Below are positions 12,799 to 19,077 of a stretch of DNA of 19,077 nucleotides, in pieces. This stretch comes from DAOUAJ01 sp034433615 (GTDB lineage Bacteria; Chloroflexota; Anaerolineae; DUEN01), in the NCBI GenBank assembly GCA_034433615.1, contig DAOUAJ010000360.1, forward strand, positions 1-19,077, written 5' to 3'. Position 1 is the stretch's first letter; each line of letters starts with the position of its first letter. The notes beneath the pieces are model-generated. The model was not told the DNA's origin. It saw only the letters and a program-made list of their open reading frames with translations, and did no database searches. Both the position numbers and the translations under genes were made by a program.

Positions 12799-13965
12799 TT
12801 ATTCCCCCTCGAGGATATGCGTGATCACGGTCGCGCCGCTGCCTCCGATGTTCTGGGCCATGCCGATGCGCGCATCCTGTACCTGGTTGGGACCCGCGCG
12901 GCCGGTCAACTGCTGGGCTACCTCCACGATCTGGTAGACGCCTGTAGCACCTACGGGATGCCCTCGCGCTTTCAGTCCCCCCATCGTCGAGATCGGGATG
13001 CGCCCCTCGATGGAGATGTCGCCGTTCATCGCCAGGTGCGTCCCCTCGCCGCGCCGGGCGAAGCCGGCCGCCTCCAGCGAGAGGGCCGCCATGATGCTGA
13101 AGGCGTCGTGTAACTCGAACAGGTCAATGTCCAGCGGCGTCACGCCAGCCTGCCCGTACGCTTTCTGGCTGGAGAGGAAGGCCGCCTCCAGGAAGAGCGG
13201 GTCCCGTCGGTCGTGAATGGCGACTGAATCGGTGGCGATGGCCGAGCCGATGATGCGCGCGATCCCGTGGGCCTGCCGCGCCCGTCGGGCCACCTCGCTG
13301 TCGGCCGGGACCAGTACCACAGCGGCGGCTCCGTCGCAGATGGGCGACGAATCGAGCAGGTTGATCGGATCGGCGATCATGGCCGCCTGGCGGTAAGCCT
13401 CCACCGTGATCGGCCTGGGGAACATGGCGTTGGGATTGCCGGCGGCATTTCGGTGTGCGTTGATAGCAAATCCGGCAAACGCGTCATGCGGCAGCTTGAA
13501 CTCGTGCATGTACCGGCGCATCAGCAGGGCGTTCAAGGCCACAAAGGAAATCCCCTGGCCGGCCTCGTACTCCTGATCTGCCGCCATGGCCAGCGCCGAG
13601 GTAATCGCCTCCGATGGGCTGTCCGTCATCTTCTCCACGCCCACCACCACGACCACGTCGTGCAGGCCGCCAGCGACAGCAATATAGCCGATGCGGAACG
13701 CCGCCGCGCCTGAGCCACAGGCGGCCTCCACCTTCACCGCCTCCACCCCTCGCAGCCCGGCAAAATCGGCGATCAGCGCGCCCAGATGCTCTTGCCCGGC
13801 CAGGGCGCCGGAGAGCATATTGCCCACGTATAGGGCATCTGGCCGCTCAACCCCCGCGTCGTGCAACGCCGCTCTGACCGCATCATGAGCCAGATGCCGC
13901 AGCGAGCGATCCCAGTGCTCGCCCACGGGCGTCTGGCCGATACCGATAATCGCTACCTCTCGCAT
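12799..13965 (-). CDS. Archaeal-type (SCP2-like) acetoacetyl-CoA thiolase
   Basis: The 388-residue thiolase condenses two acetyl-CoA to acetoacetyl-CoA, the first mevalonate step. The nucleophile Cys83 is in VEAACGSGAAAF, the catalytic His is in FELHDAFS, and the second His is in GGLKARGHPVGATG. The C-terminal Cys of ordinary thiolases is replaced by NIGGSGATV, as in the SCP2/archaeal group. Neighbours HMG-CoA synthase, HMG-CoA reductase and the DUF35 protein support the pathway call. ATG with a weak AGAGGT ribosome site. A general acetyl-CoA acyltransferase role remains possible. A 139-bp repeat element lies directly upstream. Confidence 0.9.
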   Translation of the reverse strand: MREVAIIGIGQTPVGEHWDRSLRHLAHDAVRAALHDAGVERPDALYVGNMLSGALAGQEHLGALIADFAGLRGVEAVKVEAACGSGAAAFRIGYIAVAGGLHDVVVVVGVEKMTDSPSEAITSALAMAADQEYEAGQGISFVALNALLMRRYMHEFKLPHDAFAGFAINAHRNAAGNPNAMFPRPITVEAYRQAAMIADPINLLDSSPICDGAAAVVLVPADSEVARRARQAHGIARIIGSAIATDSVAIHDRRDPLFLEAAFLSSQKAYGQAGVTPLDIDLFELHDAFSIMAALSLEAAGFARRGEGTHLAMNGDISIEGRIPISTMGGLKARGHPVGATGVYQIVEVAQQLTGRAGPNQVQDARIGMAQNIGGSGATVITHILEGE

Positions 13966-13986
13966 ACCTGACCTCTACGCCTGGTA

Positions 13987-14125
13987 CTACAACGAGATTT
14001 CGCTCGTTTGTGTCATTCTGAGCGAGTCTGCGAGCGAAGAATCCCCCACTTAGCCGGTAATTCGACCTTCGCCAGGCGAGATTCCTCGTCGCTCCACTTC
14101 TCGGAATGATATAGTCTCGTTGTAG
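13987..14125. mobile_element. MITE-like element with 11-bp terminal inverted repeats
   Basis: CTACAACGAGA (13987-13997) and TCTCGTTGTAG (14115-14125) are perfect inverted termini. Inner arms also pair (TCATTC at 14013 with GAATGA at 14104, each beside a GAG/CTC). The 139 bases carry no gene and could fold into one long imperfect hairpin. No clear target duplication is seen. It sits between the thiolase start and the recombinase remnant. Confidence 0.6.
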
Positions 14126-14251
14126 CATAGTAGTCGCTCTGTGCCATGTTAGCCTGCCCATTGTCAAGGAAGCTTAACGCACAGCGGTTAGTTTTTCGTG
14201 GTCGTCTGCAGGTACGATGCGGACCTCTACGCGTGCCCCCTGGAGGCAATC

Positions 14252-14365
14252 CTACGCCCACCCCTGCCTTCTGTATGACACGTGCAACAACCTCGCCGCC
14301 TTGCGCTTTGCCTCTTCCGGCCGCCGGTCATAGCGGGCCGTCGTCACGCTCTCAAGGTCCGCCAT
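14252..14365 (-). pseudogene. Tyrosine recombinase C-terminal remnant (37 aa)
   Basis: The short frame reads MADLESVTTARYDRR, then PEEAKRKAARLLHVSY. In phage-type integrases of this group the end reads TTxRYDRRxxxAKRxAA-LLHVPY, where the Tyr is the catalytic nucleophile. Nothing of the core with its Arg-His-Arg residues is left and a stop lies two codons upstream of the ATG, so this is debris. It lies only 13 bases beyond the 45-bp direct repeat at 14378, which suggests that an integrase-driven event shaped this site. Confidence 0.6.
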
Positions 14366-14377
14366 CTTCTACCCGAA

Positions 14378-14423
14378 TGAAGGGCCAGGTCTCGGTCAGT
14401 GAGGGAAAGGGCTTAGTTCATCA
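14378..14423. repeat. Direct repeat, copy A (duplicate of the HMG-CoA synthase 3' end)
   Basis: These 46 bases match 15476-15520 with four differences, including one extra base here. Copy B spans the last codons of HMG-CoA synthase (Leu-Met-Asn-stop) and the bases after it. Copy A still reads Leu-Met-Asn followed by TAA on the minus strand. The pair brackets the DUF3800 region. Confidence 0.8.
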
Positions 14424-14431
14424 ACTCTCAG

Positions 14432-14460
14432 TTGACTTCGCACGAAAATCGGGCTATAAT
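14432..14460 (+). promoter_or_regulatory. Consensus sigma-70-type promoter of a small RNA
   Basis: TTGACT (14432-14437), a 17-bp spacer and TATAAT (14455-14460): the best promoter in the window. It starts about 8 bases inside copy A of the direct repeat. Predicted start at A14467. No protein gene follows on the plus strand. Confidence 0.8.
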
Positions 14461-14466
14461 CTCTAT

Positions 14467-14600
14467 AGACTGGACTCGTAAGTCCTGGATTGGGCTGCTC
14501 CTACGTAAGTAGGTGATATTCCGTCAGGCCTCGGCCCGTCGGCTGTACGCAGCCCGGCGTGAACGGTGAGAATCGGCCCTCAGGGTGAGCCAGTCATTTT
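14467..14600 (+). ncRNA. Candidate structured small RNA, about 130 nt
   Basis: From the predicted start at 14467, GACTGG-A-CTC (14468-14477) pairs with GAG-CCAGTC (14587-14595), leaving one bulged A. This closes the ends of the RNA and is followed by ATTTT. Inside are two clean tetraloop hairpins: CCTAC-GTAA-GTAGG (14500-14513) and GGCTG-TACG-CAGCC (14541-14554, extendable). Rival pairings exist: GGACT-CGTA-AGTCC (14472-14485) competes with the closing stem, and GGGCTG (14492-14497) could pair with CAGCCC (14550-14555). I do not recognise a known family; it does not match tmRNA, RNase P RNA, SRP RNA or tRNA marks and is shorter than usual 6S RNA. It converges on the DUF3800 gene. Confidence 0.6.
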
Positions 14601-15202
14601 CATTCCCAGAGCTCTTCTACCGCAATCCTCGCTTCCACGATTCGATACAAGCCCTCGTCTCCGTGTTCATGCTTTTGGAACAGCGCCCAGGCCACGGCGT
14701 CGACCGCTTGCAGAGCACTCTCCTGCTGAGAGTCCAGGTGTTCCAGCGCCAGAAATGTGTGTGACAGGGTTGCGGCCGCTTCCAGAATGGCCTGGTTCAG
14801 GCGCGCTCGCAGCTTCGGGTTGGTATATCGCTTGTCAATCATCACAGACAGCCGGTCGTATCGTTCCAGACAACGCCTTACCGCCTGAGCACAGAGATCA
14901 CGGTACAACTGTTCGGCATCGCTATCCAGAGGGCGATGGCGCTTATCGGCGATGACGGCCACAATTTCGCAGTCTGTAACTGCTACGTGCTCCAGCAAAC
15001 GGCGCACGATGCGCGGGTCCGTCTTGAAGGCTTTGAACTCGGGCAGGCTTCGTTTTTTCTTCCCCAGTCGCTTGCGCGTGCGCGACACCGCTCGGCGTAG
15101 GTCTTCTATGCGGTCAATGAGCACTACAGCCACGAGGATGTGGTTTGTAGATGTTGACTCACTCCCTGGGTCGCCGGCCTCATCCAGCACGCCATATTTC
15201 AC
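14600..15202 (-). CDS. DUF3800 protein (RNase H-like fold)
   Basis: The 200 residues match the DUF3800 layout: a first acidic motif VLDEAGDPG near the N-terminus, FKAFKTDP in the middle, VMIDKRY on a later strand and the final LQAVDAVAWALFQKHE. The family is thought to have an RNase H-like fold with a metal-binding acidic set and is common near mobile and defence genes; its activity is not known. The start GTG 15200-15202 is chosen because homology begins there; its GTGA overlaps the stop of a 29-aa frame. The frame is open much further upstream through unrelated fragments. It lies inside the segment bounded by the 45-bp direct repeats, between HMG-CoA synthase and thiolase. Confidence 0.8.
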   Translation of the reverse strand: MKYGVLDEAGDPGSESTSTNHILVAVVLIDRIEDLRRAVSRTRKRLGKKKRSLPEFKAFKTDPRIVRRLLEHVAVTDCEIVAVIADKRHRPLDSDAEQLYRDLCAQAVRRCLERYDRLSVMIDKRYTNPKLRARLNQAILEAAATLSHTFLALEHLDSQQESALQAVDAVAWALFQKHEHGDEGLYRIVEARIAVEELWE

Positions 15203-15288
15203 GGGGTCGGCCTCGCACTCACCAAGTAGTGGCACAGGGCGGCTTCTTTGTCGCCCCCTTTGAGCAGGCGGAAGAAGATGGACTCCAT
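15199..15288 (-). pseudogene. 29-aa frame overlapping DUF3800, probable gene start fragment
   Basis: The frame starts ATG and reads MESIFFRLLKGGDKEAALCHYLVS, a plausible natural N-terminus, then stops at TGA 15201-15199, which overlaps the GTG of DUF3800. It looks like the cut-off beginning of a larger protein joined to DUF3800, possibly a helicase or methylase of an accessory system, but I cannot name it. It could also act as a coupled leader peptide. Confidence 0.35.
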
Positions 15289-15368
15289 TAAGCCCGCAAT
15301 CCTCTGGACGTACTCTCCAGATAGTCCACCTCGGCACCGCCGTAAGTTCGCCAGAAGTGGCTGCGCAC
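15288..15368 (-). pseudogene. Fragment of a DUF4143-type AAA ATPase
   Basis: In one frame the residues SHFWRTYGGAEVDYLE resemble the FWRTxxGAEVDFVLE segment near the C-terminus of DUF4143/AAA ATPases. The frame stops a few residues later and upstream turns into repeat-derived sequence, so only debris is left. It adds to the view that 14424-15475 is a patchwork of accessory genes. Confidence 0.45.
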
Positions 15369-15377
15369 CGACCCTGA

Positions 15378-15416
15378 CCTGTCGGCCAGCCAGTCCTGCC
15401 TGTCCTGGCCGACAGG
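15378..15416. repeat. Perfect 12-bp inverted repeat in a degenerate repeat tract
   Basis: CCTGTCGGCCAG (15378-15389) pairs with CTGGCCGACAGG (15405-15416) around 15 bases. Similar CAGGCCAGG/CCTGG words continue to about 15450. No gene is seen in this stretch. Confidence 0.6.
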
Positions 15417-15475
15417 CCAGGGTGGCCTGGCACAGGGGACAGGCTCGCCCCGGCTGGCATACAGCTTCATACGCT

Positions 15476-15520
15476 TGAAGGGCCAGGCCTCGGCCAGTGA
15501 GGGAAAAGGCTAGTTCATCA
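15476..15520. repeat. Direct repeat, copy B (in the HMG-CoA synthase 3' end)
   Basis: Partner of 14378-14423. It includes the last three codons and stop of HMG-CoA synthase and 34 bases beyond. Its position at a gene's 3' end resembles an attachment site used by an integrating element. Confidence 0.8.
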
Positions 15521-16559
15521 GCAACTTGCCCCGAAAGCGGGCGTAGGTTGCGTAGTTGATCGCGTGACGCCGCGCCACGTAGTCGCGCGTCAACGGCGCT
15601 CGCTCGCGGCGGCCCTCAATGTGCTCCGTCACCATCAGGGAGAAGGCGTCGCTGCCCGCGCCGGAGCCGAAGCTGACCAGCAGGATGCGATCCCCTGGCC
15701 GCGCCTCGTCCAGCACAGCCGAAAGGCCCAGCAGCGAGGAGCCGGCGTAGGCGTTGCCGATGCGCCCCACCAACAGCCCCGCCTCGATCTGCTCTCGGCG
15801 AAACCCCAGCATTTGGGCGACCCGCTGCGGGAACTTGACGTTGGGCTGGTGAAAGACAGCGTAGCGGAAGTCGGCCGGCTGCAAGCCCAGATCGTCCAGC
15901 AACTGCCGGGCAGCCGAGATCACGTGGTGGAAGTAAGCCGGCTCGCCGGTGAAGCGCTGGCCGTGGCTGGGATAGCGGGCATGGGGCCGTCGCCAGAAGT
16001 CCGGCGTGTCGGTGACGTAGGAGACGGAGCCCTCGAACTGCGCCAGGCTCTCTGCCGCCGGGCCGATCACGTAGGCCGCGCCCCCCGCGCCGGCCGTGTA
16101 CTCCAACGCATCACCGGGACGGGCCTGCGCCGCGTCCGCGCCGATGCACAGCGCGTAGTCGGCCATGCCTGAGCCCACCAGCCCGATGGCCGCCTGGATC
16201 GCCTCGGTTCCCGCCTTGCAGGCGAACTCCCAGTCAGCCGCCAGGGTCAGCGGCACCGCGCCGATCGCCTCGGCCACGATGGTCGCGGTGGGTTTGACCG
16301 CGTACGGGTGCGACTCGCTGCCCACCCACACGGCCCGGATTCGAGCGGGGTCCACGCCGGCGCGCGCCAGCGCATTGCGTGCCGCCTCGATGGACATCGT
16401 CACCGTATCCTCGTCCAGCCCCGGCACCGCCTTCTCCTCGACCGGCAGGCTGCCCTGGCCGTCGCTCCACACCTGGGCCACCTCCGCCGCCGGCAGGCGA
16501 TAGCGCGGCACGTACGCGCCGTACCCCACAATCCCTACAGATCGAATCGGTTTCAGCAT
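15510..16559 (-). CDS. Hydroxymethylglutaryl-CoA synthase, archaeal type
   Basis: The 349-residue enzyme joins acetyl-CoA and acetoacetyl-CoA to HMG-CoA in the mevalonate pathway. The catalytic trio is Glu82 (GSESHPYAVKP), Cys114 (WEFACKAGTEA) and His237 (FHQPN). The G-rich LLVSFGSGAGSDAF near the C-terminus is typical. The short length and N-terminus VGIVGYGAYVPRYRL match archaeal enzymes rather than those of Gram-positive cocci or eukaryotes. Start ATG 16557-16559 has GAGGG 6 bases upstream; a GTG one codon earlier is possible. It lies downstream of HMG-CoA reductase, separated by a 70-bp repeat, and upstream of the inserted segment. Its end is part of the 45-bp direct repeat. Confidence 0.94.
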   Translation of the reverse strand: MLKPIRSVGIVGYGAYVPRYRLPAAEVAQVWSDGQGSLPVEEKAVPGLDEDTVTMSIEAARNALARAGVDPARIRAVWVGSESHPYAVKPTATIVAEAIGAVPLTLAADWEFACKAGTEAIQAAIGLVGSGMADYALCIGADAAQARPGDALEYTAGAGGAAYVIGPAAESLAQFEGSVSYVTDTPDFWRRPHARYPSHGQRFTGEPAYFHHVISAARQLLDDLGLQPADFRYAVFHQPNVKFPQRVAQMLGFRREQIEAGLLVGRIGNAYAGSSLLGLSAVLDEARPGDRILLVSFGSGAGSDAFSLMVTEHIEGRRERAPLTRDYVARRHAINYATYARFRGKLLMN

Positions 16560-16567
16560 CACAAACC

Positions 16568-16638
16568 CTCAGCAGTCAGCAATCAGCGGTCAGCGGTCAG
16601 CGATCAGCCATCAGCCATCGGCTATCAGCCATCAGCCA
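16568..16638. repeat. Degenerate CAGCAATCAGCGGT tandem repeat
   Basis: About ten 7-base units of the type TCAGCNN (CAGTCAGCAATCAGCGGTCAGC and so on, then ATCAGCC units) in a row. It separates the synthase and reductase genes and reaches the reductase stop. Same class of heptamer repeats as the other spacers, with another unit. Confidence 0.8.
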
Positions 16639-17909
16639 GACCGCCGTTCCACCAACAACGCCTGGGCGCGATCCAGCCGGATGGCACGTTCGGCCACCAT
16701 GCGCTCGGCCACCCAGTCTACCTCGTCGCCGGTGGCGCCCGCGGCGATCGCCACCTGGCGAGCGTGCAGCGCCATGTGCCCACGCTGGATGCCCTCCGTC
16801 GCCAGGGCGCGGAGGGCGGCCAGGTTTTGCGCCAGCCCTACGGATACCGCTACCTCTGCCAGCTCCCGCGCGCCCTTCACGCCCAGGATACGCAACGCCA
16901 GACGTGCCCCCGGATGCACGCGGGTGGCCCCGCCCACCGTGCCCAACGCCATCGGCATCTCCAGCCGGCCCACCAGGTTCCCCTCGGCGTCCTTCTCCCA
17001 GACGGAGAGGGAGCGATAATGCCCGTCCCGCGCGGCGTAGGCGTGCGCGCCTGCTTCGATAGCCCGCCAGTCGTTGCCTGTGGCCAGCGCCATCGCGTCC
17101 ACGCCGTTCATGATCCCCTTGTTGTGGGTGGCTGCACGGTAGGGATCGGCGGCCGCCAACGCGTAAGCCTCCACGATGCGGTCCACCACCACTGGCCCTG
17201 GAAATTCATCGGTCTCCAACGCTCGCGCGGGGACGACGCAGCGGGCGCGAGTCAGCCGGCGGTCGGCCAGGTTGGACAGGATGCGCAGGTTCACGCGGCC
17301 GCCCGTAATCTCCTCCACGAGAGGAGCCAGCGCTTCGCAGGCCGTGTTGACCATGTTGGCGCCCATCGCGTCGCGGCAGTCGTACAGCAGGTGGACGACC
17401 AGCATCGGCCCGGCCGGGCTCTCTGGCACGATGCGAACCTCCAGGTCCCGCGCGCCGCCGTGGAGGCTGACGACCACCGGATCGGTCTGGTTAGCCAGGT
17501 CCAGCAGGCATTGCTTGTGGGCCAGCACAGCCGCCCGCGCTGCCTCCAGATCGGGCAGTTCCAATACCTGCATCTGCCCGATCATCAACGGCTCGTCGCT
17601 CTCCGCCTGGAAGCCGCCCCCTTCCCGGACCAACCGCGCCGCGTAACTGGCACCGGCCACCACCGATGGCTCCTCGATCACCATCGGGATTAGGTAGTCG
17701 CGGCCGTTGATCAGGAAGTTGACGGCAATGCCCAGGGGCAGAGTGTGCAGCCCGATCACGTTCTCGATCATTTTATCCGCCTGGGGTAGGCCCAGGCTCT
17801 CACGCAACGTCGCCGTTTCTTCGGCGTTCAGGCCCGCCCACTCGGCCACCATCTGCGCTCGTGCTTCAACGCTCAATTTATAAAATCCGCTCAATCGGGA
17901 CGACGGCAT
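16632..17909 (-). CDS. Class II hydroxymethylglutaryl-CoA reductase
   Basis: The 425-residue enzyme reduces HMG-CoA to mevalonate, or degrades mevalonate in reverse. Marks of the soluble class II form: ENVIGLHTLPLGIAVNF (49-65), Glu80 in VIEEPSVVAGAS, Asp180 in RDAMGANMVN, Lys264 in THNKGIMNG and His382 in HMALHARQ. There is no membrane anchor. Together with synthase and thiolase in the same direction it points to isoprenoid synthesis. Which of NADH or NADPH is used cannot be told. GGAGGAAAG precedes ATG 17907-17909. It is the first gene of the block; a weak promoter may exist in the spacer upstream but I could not fix one. Confidence 0.95.
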   Translation of the reverse strand: MPSSRLSGFYKLSVEARAQMVAEWAGLNAEETATLRESLGLPQADKMIENVIGLHTLPLGIAVNFLINGRDYLIPMVIEEPSVVAGASYAARLVREGGGFQAESDEPLMIGQMQVLELPDLEAARAAVLAHKQCLLDLANQTDPVVVSLHGGARDLEVRIVPESPAGPMLVVHLLYDCRDAMGANMVNTACEALAPLVEEITGGRVNLRILSNLADRRLTRARCVVPARALETDEFPGPVVVDRIVEAYALAAADPYRAATHNKGIMNGVDAMALATGNDWRAIEAGAHAYAARDGHYRSLSVWEKDAEGNLVGRLEMPMALGTVGGATRVHPGARLALRILGVKGARELAEVAVSVGLAQNLAALRALATEGIQRGHMALHARQVAIAAGATGDEVDWVAERMVAERAIRLDRAQALLVERRSG

Positions 17910-17973
17910 CTTTCCTCCACACTAGCTACCTGACACTTTGTGCCAAGACTTGCGCCGTTGCCATCAGGCGGGG

Positions 17974-18026
17974 TGTGGGACGGGCTTTCCAGCCCGTCCC
18001 GCGCAGGCTGGAAAGCCTGCGCCACA
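17974..18026. repeat. REP-like double palindrome
   Basis: Two palindromes touch each other: GGGACGGGCT-TTCC-AGCCCGTCCC (17977-18000) and GCGCAGGCT-GGAA-AGCCTGCGC (18001-18022), inside TGTGG/CCACA. Bases 17910-18211 hold this, the terminator at 18102, and no gene. Confidence 0.8.
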
Positions 18027-18101
18027 TATGGCCAATCCCGTTCATCCATCGCCCCGGACCTATTGGAGCAAACTGTCTGGTGGCCAGTCCTCCACACAGA
18101 A

Positions 18102-18124
18102 AAGGCTCCGTATACCGGAGCCTT
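18102..18124 (-). terminator. Terminator of the surface protein gene
   Basis: AAGGCTCCG pairs with CGGAGCCTT around TATAC; on the minus strand the stem is followed by TTTTCTG. It lies about 90 bases after the stop of the gene at 18212. Confidence 0.65.
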
Positions 18125-18211
18125 ACAATTATGGCAGCCTATCACTAAGATGAGGTCAATGTACTATGCACCCGCTGTCAAAATCTATCAAATCGCTTCC
18201 AATTGTGGGCT

Positions 18212-19077
18212 TCACCGCAGGAGCAGCGGCAGGTACAGGTGCCCCGGCGGCCAGTAGAAGCCGACAGGCGGGGCGGAGACGATGACGTTGGCTGCCACCG
18301 GCACGGTCACGCCGGTCGCCGTCGTCGGCCAGTACCCCGCCGGATCGCTCACCGTCACCACGTAGTCCCCAGGGGGGACTTCCTCGAAGCGGTAGTAGCC
18401 GTTGCTGTCGGTGGTCGTCTCCCGACGCTCGCCCAGGCGAAGCACCAGGGTCTGCCCCGACTCCAGCGTGACGGTCAGGCCGGGGATCCCCTCTTCCCCC
18501 TCGTCCCACACCCCGTTGGCATTCCGGTCGTTCCAGATGTACCCCTCGACGATCCCCGTCGTCGGCGTCGCCGTCGGCGTGGGGGTAGGGGTGTCCGTCG
18601 GGGTTGGTGTACCGGTAGGGGTGGCCGTCGGGGTAGGTGTGGCTGTGGGTGTCACCGTAGCGGTGGGAGTGGGGGTGGCTGTCGGTGTGAGTGTAGCTGT
18701 CGGCGTGGGGGTGAAGGCCTGCTCGCCGAAGTTGATGATCTTCAGCTCACCGGCCGCGATCTGAACGGCCACCTCGTCGGGGCTGGTGCTGGCGTACCCC
18801 GCCGGTTGCTCCTCGCTCACGGTGTAACGGCCGGGGGTCAGCCCGGCGAACTCATACCAACCGGCCGGGGCAAAGGAACGGGTCCATACGCGCGAGCCGT
18901 CCGGCCGTGTCAGGGTGATGCGGACGCCGGCCAGGCCGCCCGTTTCCCCGTGGTCTCGCTGTCCGTTCCCGTTGCTGTCCAGGAAGACATGCCCTTCGAT
19001 CCGTCCGGCGGAGGGCGTCGGTGTAGCCGTGCTCGTTGGTGTCGGTGTAGCGGTGGCTGTTCGGGTGGGGGTGCCGG
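18212..19077 (-). CDS. Secreted surface protein with SdrD/Cna-B-like domains, C-terminal part
   Basis: The frame is open to the window edge, so the N-terminus and signal peptide lie outside; a shorter start at GTG 18818-18820 falls inside a domain and is not real. Visible order: Thr-Pro linker, an SdrD-like beta domain (RIEGHVFLDSNGNGQRDHGETG ... NFGEQAF), a long TPTPTAT linker, then a second domain (GIVEGYIWNDRNANGVWDEGEEG, VPPGDYVVTVSDPAGYW) and the end YWPPGHLYLPLLLR. The DxNxNGxxDxGE loops probably bind calcium. The role may be in adhesion or the cell envelope. The linker DNA is a 6-base periodic GGGGT-rich tract on the plus strand. No sortase motif or membrane tail is present. Confidence 0.85.
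   Translation of the reverse strand, partial: GTPTRTATATPTPTSTATPTPSAGRIEGHVFLDSNGNGQRDHGETGGLAGVRITLTRPDGSRVWTRSFAPAGWYEFAGLTPGRYTVSEEQPAGYASTSPDEVAVQIAAGELKIINFGEQAFTPTPTATLTPTATPTPTATVTPTATPTPTATPTGTPTPTDTPTPTPTATPTTGIVEGYIWNDRNANGVWDEGEEGIPGLTVTLESGQTLVLRLGERRETTTDSNGYYRFEEVPPGDYVVTVSDPAGYWPTTATGVTVPVAANVIVSAPPVGFYWPPGHLYLPLLLR

Noticed and set aside
14467..14600. Riboswitch controlling a downstream gene
   Set aside because: The next gene is on the opposite strand, so there is no gene in cis for it to control.
16568..16638. CRISPR array
   Set aside because: Units are only about 7 bases and vary, without spacers of constant size and without cas genes.
16308..17693. A 461-aa plus-strand frame over HMG-CoA synthase and reductase
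   Set aside because: It crosses two well-supported genes and a repeat, is His/Arg-rich and has no motifs.
18402..18764. Val/Gly-rich plus-strand frame (VGVGVGVGV)
   Set aside because: It is the complement of the Thr-Pro linker coding sequence.

Overview
The window looks like a chromosomal piece of a GC-rich Chloroflexota bacterium, probably Anaerolineae or a relative. This is inferred from gene content: a mevalonate pathway block with an archaeal-type HMG-CoA synthase, thiolase and DUF35 protein, a secreted protein with Thr-Pro linkers ending in YLPLLLR, many receiver-domain proteins, Uma2 and MNT/HEPN genes, and intergenic spacers full of degenerate hairpin-forming repeats. No rRNA, tRNA or CRISPR array was seen.
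Layout: 1-2022 holds the 3' part of argJ, a very short Phd/YefM-type antitoxin gene and an aldo/keto reductase coupled to it. 2110-5912 is a signalling and stress region: a receiver-kinase hybrid coupled to a single-domain receiver, a divergent retropepsin-like protease, the 3' stump of a second kinase, an MNT-HEPN fusion, and an excisionase-type HTH fused to a receiver domain. 6123-10330 is a copper operon: promoter, CsoR operator, csoR, copZ, copA, a glutaredoxin with an in-frame UGA at the first redox position of its UxxC motif followed by a SECIS-like hairpin, and a membrane-anchored DUF3105 protein.
10329-11955 (minus strand) holds a TtcA-like tRNA thiolase coupled to a small membrane protein, then a Uma2 nuclease. 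12250-17909 (minus strand) holds the mevalonate genes in the order HMG-CoA reductase, HMG-CoA synthase, thiolase, DUF35. Between synthase and thiolase lies an inserted stretch bounded by a 45-bp direct repeat that copies the synthase 3' end. It carries a DUF3800 gene, gene fragments and a strongly promoted structured RNA convergent to DUF3800. A tyrosine-recombinase C-terminal remnant and a 139-bp MITE-like element lie just outside it. 17974-19077 holds REP-like palindromes, a terminator and the 3' part of a surface protein with SdrD/Cna-B-like domains.
The two most notable items are the predicted selenocysteine glutaredoxin inside a CsoR-controlled copper operon, and the ncRNA/DUF3800 unit inserted at the HMG-CoA synthase 3' end. 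Degenerate 7-bp-unit repeats fill many spacers, and one copy has entered copA in frame.
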